A DNA stretch of 64,000 bases from CAZGAQ01 sp964523405 (GTDB lineage: Bacteria; Planctomycetota; Phycisphaerae; UBA1845; Fen-1342), in the NCBI GenBank assembly GCA_964523405.1, contig CAZGAQ010000027.1:9795-73794 (forward strand). Reading direction: 5' to 3'. This document shows, in pieces, positions 61,794 to 64,000 of this stretch; within the stretch, counting starts at the first letter, position 1, and each line of letters starts with the position of its first letter. The notes under the pieces were generated by a model. That model ran no database searches and was not told the DNA's origin. It worked only from the letters and a program-made list of their open reading frames with translations. Both the position numbers and the translations under genes were made by a program.

Positions 61794-63200
61794 CTACTTC
61801 GCGTCCGTTTCGCTCTCCTTGGCGGGCTTCAAGCCCTGGATGATCAGTTCGGCGCCCCGCACCACCGTGTCCGGCTGCGACGCCGGTGCGGAAGCGGTCG
61901 CCGGCTGGCTCGTCGCAGGCTGTGTTGTCGTGGCGTCTTGCGGCAAGCGGAACGCCTGCAGCCGCGCGATCAAGTCCGGCCCCGGCCGGCAGTCCGCGAC
62001 GAATGTGTCCCAGGCCGCCCGCTCGGTTGCACTCAAGCCGCCCCGCCAGTTCAGATACTCGTAGAGCTCATGGTCTCGTACGACCACGGCGCCGAAGTGT
62101 TCGCGCTGGAACGCCTCGTCCGGCTCCGCCCAGATCGCGAAGAGCACCTGCGGCGTTTCGCAGCCCACGCGGGCCCGCGCGTCCCACCGCACCTCCTTCT
62201 CGGTCTCCGCCCACTTGCCGTTGGTATAGAGGGGCGCGGTCGCGCCGCGCCACACCACCGTACCCTTGGGTGGATTGCCCAGAATTGCGGGCGCCGCCGG
62301 CTCAATCTGCTTGTCGAACGCCTCCTTCTCCACGCCGATCCGCGTCAGCCCGGCATCCAGGAAGTCCTCGGGCTTCTCGCCGATCTCCCGCAGTGCCGCC
62401 GGCCATGGCCCTTCCGCCGGATGCCCCAGCGCGACGGCCACCTTCCGCAGGACCCCGTGCTTGATCACGTCGCCCATGGCCTGCGGGACCGGCCGTACTT
62501 CGTCCGCCCTCAGGTACCCCCGCTCGATCAAGTAGTCCGCCAACCGCAGTCCCTCGCCGTACAGGAACGGTGTGGGCTTGTCGCCTCCTTCGATCTCGAT
62601 GCCGGCATCCGTCAACGCCGCGCTGCGTGTCATGAACTGCCAGCCGAGCAGGAGTGCGCCGGTGACATCGTCGCGACCCTCCGTCTCGATGAGCCGCGCG
62701 CAGGCTTCGAGGTTGTCCGGCTTCGCCGCCAAATCCGGTCGCGCGCGCATCTCCGCCGCCAGCGCCCGCGTCAGCGTGTCGGCGTATAGCTCGGCCGCAC
62801 GCAGCACGACGGTGGGATTGGGTTGCCCCGGCATCCGCTCGGAGTACATGGCCAACGTGCCGATGTTGGCCGTCTCGCGCACGAACAGCCCGCGGTTGGT
62901 CAACGCTTCGTGCTGCAAATCGCCGGGCAATTCGGTCCGCACGGTTGACCCAAAACGCTGCTTGTTGTTTACCGTGCGCCCCTCGCCGCCATGCGTCTTT
63001 TGCGCCTGGGCCAGCATCTCCGGCGGCGGCGGTTTCACTTCGTCCCCATCCTGTACCCAGAGCGTCAGCTCCCGTTCTACCCGCCCGTCCGGGGCCGCCT
63101 GCATGACCACTTCGAAGCGGTTCTGGGGGCAGTTCCCGGCGACCATCAGTGGGATCATCAGGGCGAGCAAGGCCGCGTGCTTCGGGCTGATTCTTCGCAT
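61794..63200 (-). CDS. secreted protein of unknown function
   Basis: The 468-residue product has a hydrophobic signal (HAALLALMIPLMVAGNC) with a cysteine at 24 that could be lipid-modified, although asparagine at -1 is unusual. The mature part has mixed helix and strand. One segment (residues 60-110) suggests a globular domain, and the C-terminal 50 residues are Thr/Gln/Pro/Ala-rich and disordered. I recognise no enzyme motif. A Thr/Gln/Pro-rich tail also occurs in the secreted TPR protein at 52.5 kb. Confidence 0.65.
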   Translation of the reverse strand: MRRISPKHAALLALMIPLMVAGNCPQNRFEVVMQAAPDGRVERELTLWVQDGDEVKPPPPEMLAQAQKTHGGEGRTVNNKQRFGSTVRTELPGDLQHEALTNRGLFVRETANIGTLAMYSERMPGQPNPTVVLRAAELYADTLTRALAAEMRARPDLAAKPDNLEACARLIETEGRDDVTGALLLGWQFMTRSAALTDAGIEIEGGDKPTPFLYGEGLRLADYLIERGYLRADEVRPVPQAMGDVIKHGVLRKVAVALGHPAEGPWPAALREIGEKPEDFLDAGLTRIGVEKEAFDKQIEPAAPAILGNPPKGTVVWRGATAPLYTNGKWAETEKEVRWDARARVGCETPQVLFAIWAEPDEAFQREHFGAVVVRDHELYEYLNWRGGLSATERAAWDTFVADCRPGPDLIARLQAFRLPQDATTTQPATSQPATASAPASQPDTVVRGAELIIQGLKPAKESETDAK

Positions 63201-63321
63201 GGCAAGCCTCCGTGACAGGTTCGACAGGCCACACTAAATGGTACTTTCCGGGCGCGCTTGGGGTTGCGGCCCCGCTGTCGTAAGATGTAGTCAGAATCGC
63301 CTCTACACTTACAGGTGCTGC

Positions 63322-64000
63322 ATGGGTCTGAAGGTCTTCAATACACTGGGTCGCAAGGTCGAAGAATTCCAGCCGGTAAATCCGCCGCACGTCGGCATGT
63401 ACGTCTGCGGCCCGACGGTCTACGGCCACAGCCACCTGGGCCACGCCAAGAGCTACGTCAGTTTCGACGTGCTCCTGCGCTGGCTCCGCGCCAGCGGCTA
63501 CAACGTGAACTATGTCCAGAACATCACCGATGTCGGCCATCTGACTGACGACGCCGACGCCGGTGAGGACAAGATCATCGCCGAAGCCCGCCGCCGCGGC
63601 CTGCACCCCATGGCCGTCGTCGAGATCTTCATGCGCAGCTACTTCGAGGACATGGACGCCCTCAACGTCCTGCGCCCGGACATTAGTCCGCGGGCCAGCG
63701 CGCACATTCTCGAGCAGATTGCGGCCGTGCAGGACTTGCTCGCCAAGGGCTGCGCGTATGAGGTAAACGGCTCGGTCTATTTCGATGTGTCGAAGAAGCA
63801 GGACTACGGCAAACTCAGCGGCCGCTCCGTCGCCGAGCTCGAGGCCGGCGCCCGCGTGGCCGTGAACGAGGAGAAGCGCCACCCCGCCGACTTCGCCCTG
63901 TGGAAGCGCGCCGAGCCCGGCCACATCATGCGCTGGGCCAGCCCCTGGGGCGAAGGCTTCCCCGGCTGGCACCTCGAGTGCTCGGTCATGAGCCAGAAGT
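63322..64000 (+). CDS. cysS: cysteinyl-tRNA synthetase, N-terminal part (runs off the window)
   Basis: The ATG at 63322 opens a frame that runs to the end of the window, about 226 codons, so the 3' end is missing. The product starts MGLKVFNTLGRKVEEFQP and has MYVCGPTVYGHSHLGHAKSY with the zinc cysteine and the HIGH-like HLGH. QNITDVGHLTDD, SVYFDVSKKQDYGKLSGRS and GWHLECSVM with another zinc ligand follow. This enzyme charges tRNA-Cys with cysteine. Confidence 0.95.
   Translation, partial: MGLKVFNTLGRKVEEFQPVNPPHVGMYVCGPTVYGHSHLGHAKSYVSFDVLLRWLRASGYNVNYVQNITDVGHLTDDADAGEDKIIAEARRRGLHPMAVVEIFMRSYFEDMDALNVLRPDISPRASAHILEQIAAVQDLLAKGCAYEVNGSVYFDVSKKQDYGKLSGRSVAELEAGARVAVNEEKRHPADFALWKRAEPGHIMRWASPWGEGFPGWHLECSVMSQK

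Noticed and set aside
1..64000. CRISPR array, prophage or complete insertion sequence
   Set aside because: No regularly spaced direct repeats of 24-40 bp, no phage structural genes and no full-length transposase were found.

Overview
The window is 64 kb of GC-rich bacterial DNA that reads like a chromosome fragment from the Planctomycetes (possibly Phycisphaerae) or a close relative. The evidence is inferential: two long signal peptidases with Cys-pair and sandwich-like inserts, a membrane protein ending in a CxxC-YDLxGL-CPEC zinc ribbon, many secreted proteins with no clear family, and almost no classical operons outside amino-acid synthesis. Lipopolysaccharide functions (KdsC, LptB, an LptD-like protein, RseP) point to a diderm envelope. 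No rRNA, CRISPR array, intact insertion sequence or prophage was seen. A run of ten N at 40-49 marks an assembly gap.

Layout. 1-493: assembly gap, a broken mtnA fragment and infA. 0.6-9.1 kb (minus strand): a B12-binding radical SAM protein, rseP overlapping dxr, a CapD/FlaA1-type sugar dehydratase and a secreted protein. 9.5-17.5 kb: a DAHP synthase, a radical SAM protein overlapping a methyltransferase tail to tail, two tandem signal peptidases I, lptB and a YggU/DUF167 protein. 17.6-24.6 kb: a methyltransferase, purC, a GH123/DUF4091-like lipoprotein, a Gfo/Idh-like protein and a secreted protein. 24.7-38 kb: an LptD-like protein, purF, a four-module cation/proton antiporter, two tandem membrane-anchored EEP phosphatases, a sugar-dehydrogenase-like lipoprotein and a TadG-like pilus protein with its partner. 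38.2-39.6 kb: tRNA-Leu(CAA) and a TerC-family protein.

39.9-51.6 kb is the main feature: a nine-gene branched-chain amino-acid operon, ilvB-ilvM-ilvC-leuA-leuC-leuD-cimA-leuB-ilvD. A promoter, a short leader peptide rich in Val/Leu/Ile codons and a strong terminator precede it. The leader RNA can fold into mutually exclusive pause, antiterminator and terminator hairpins, the classical layout of ribosome-mediated attenuation. The genes encode complete valine and leucine routes up to the final transamination, and an isoleucine route that starts from pyruvate through citramalate.

51.8-56.5 kb: kdsC, a secreted TPR protein, cinA and a YgfZ-like protein. At 56.6 kb lies a tRNA with a UAA (leucine) anticodon but a short class I variable loop, unlike the normal class II tRNA-Leu(CAA) in the same window. 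56.7-61.3 kb is an accessory island with two dispersed repeat families, a three-unit tandem repeat, small unrecognised genes, a DUF4143-type ATPase and a transposase remnant. The window ends with an Nfu-type iron-sulfur protein, a long imperfect inverted repeat, a secreted protein and the 5' part of cysS.
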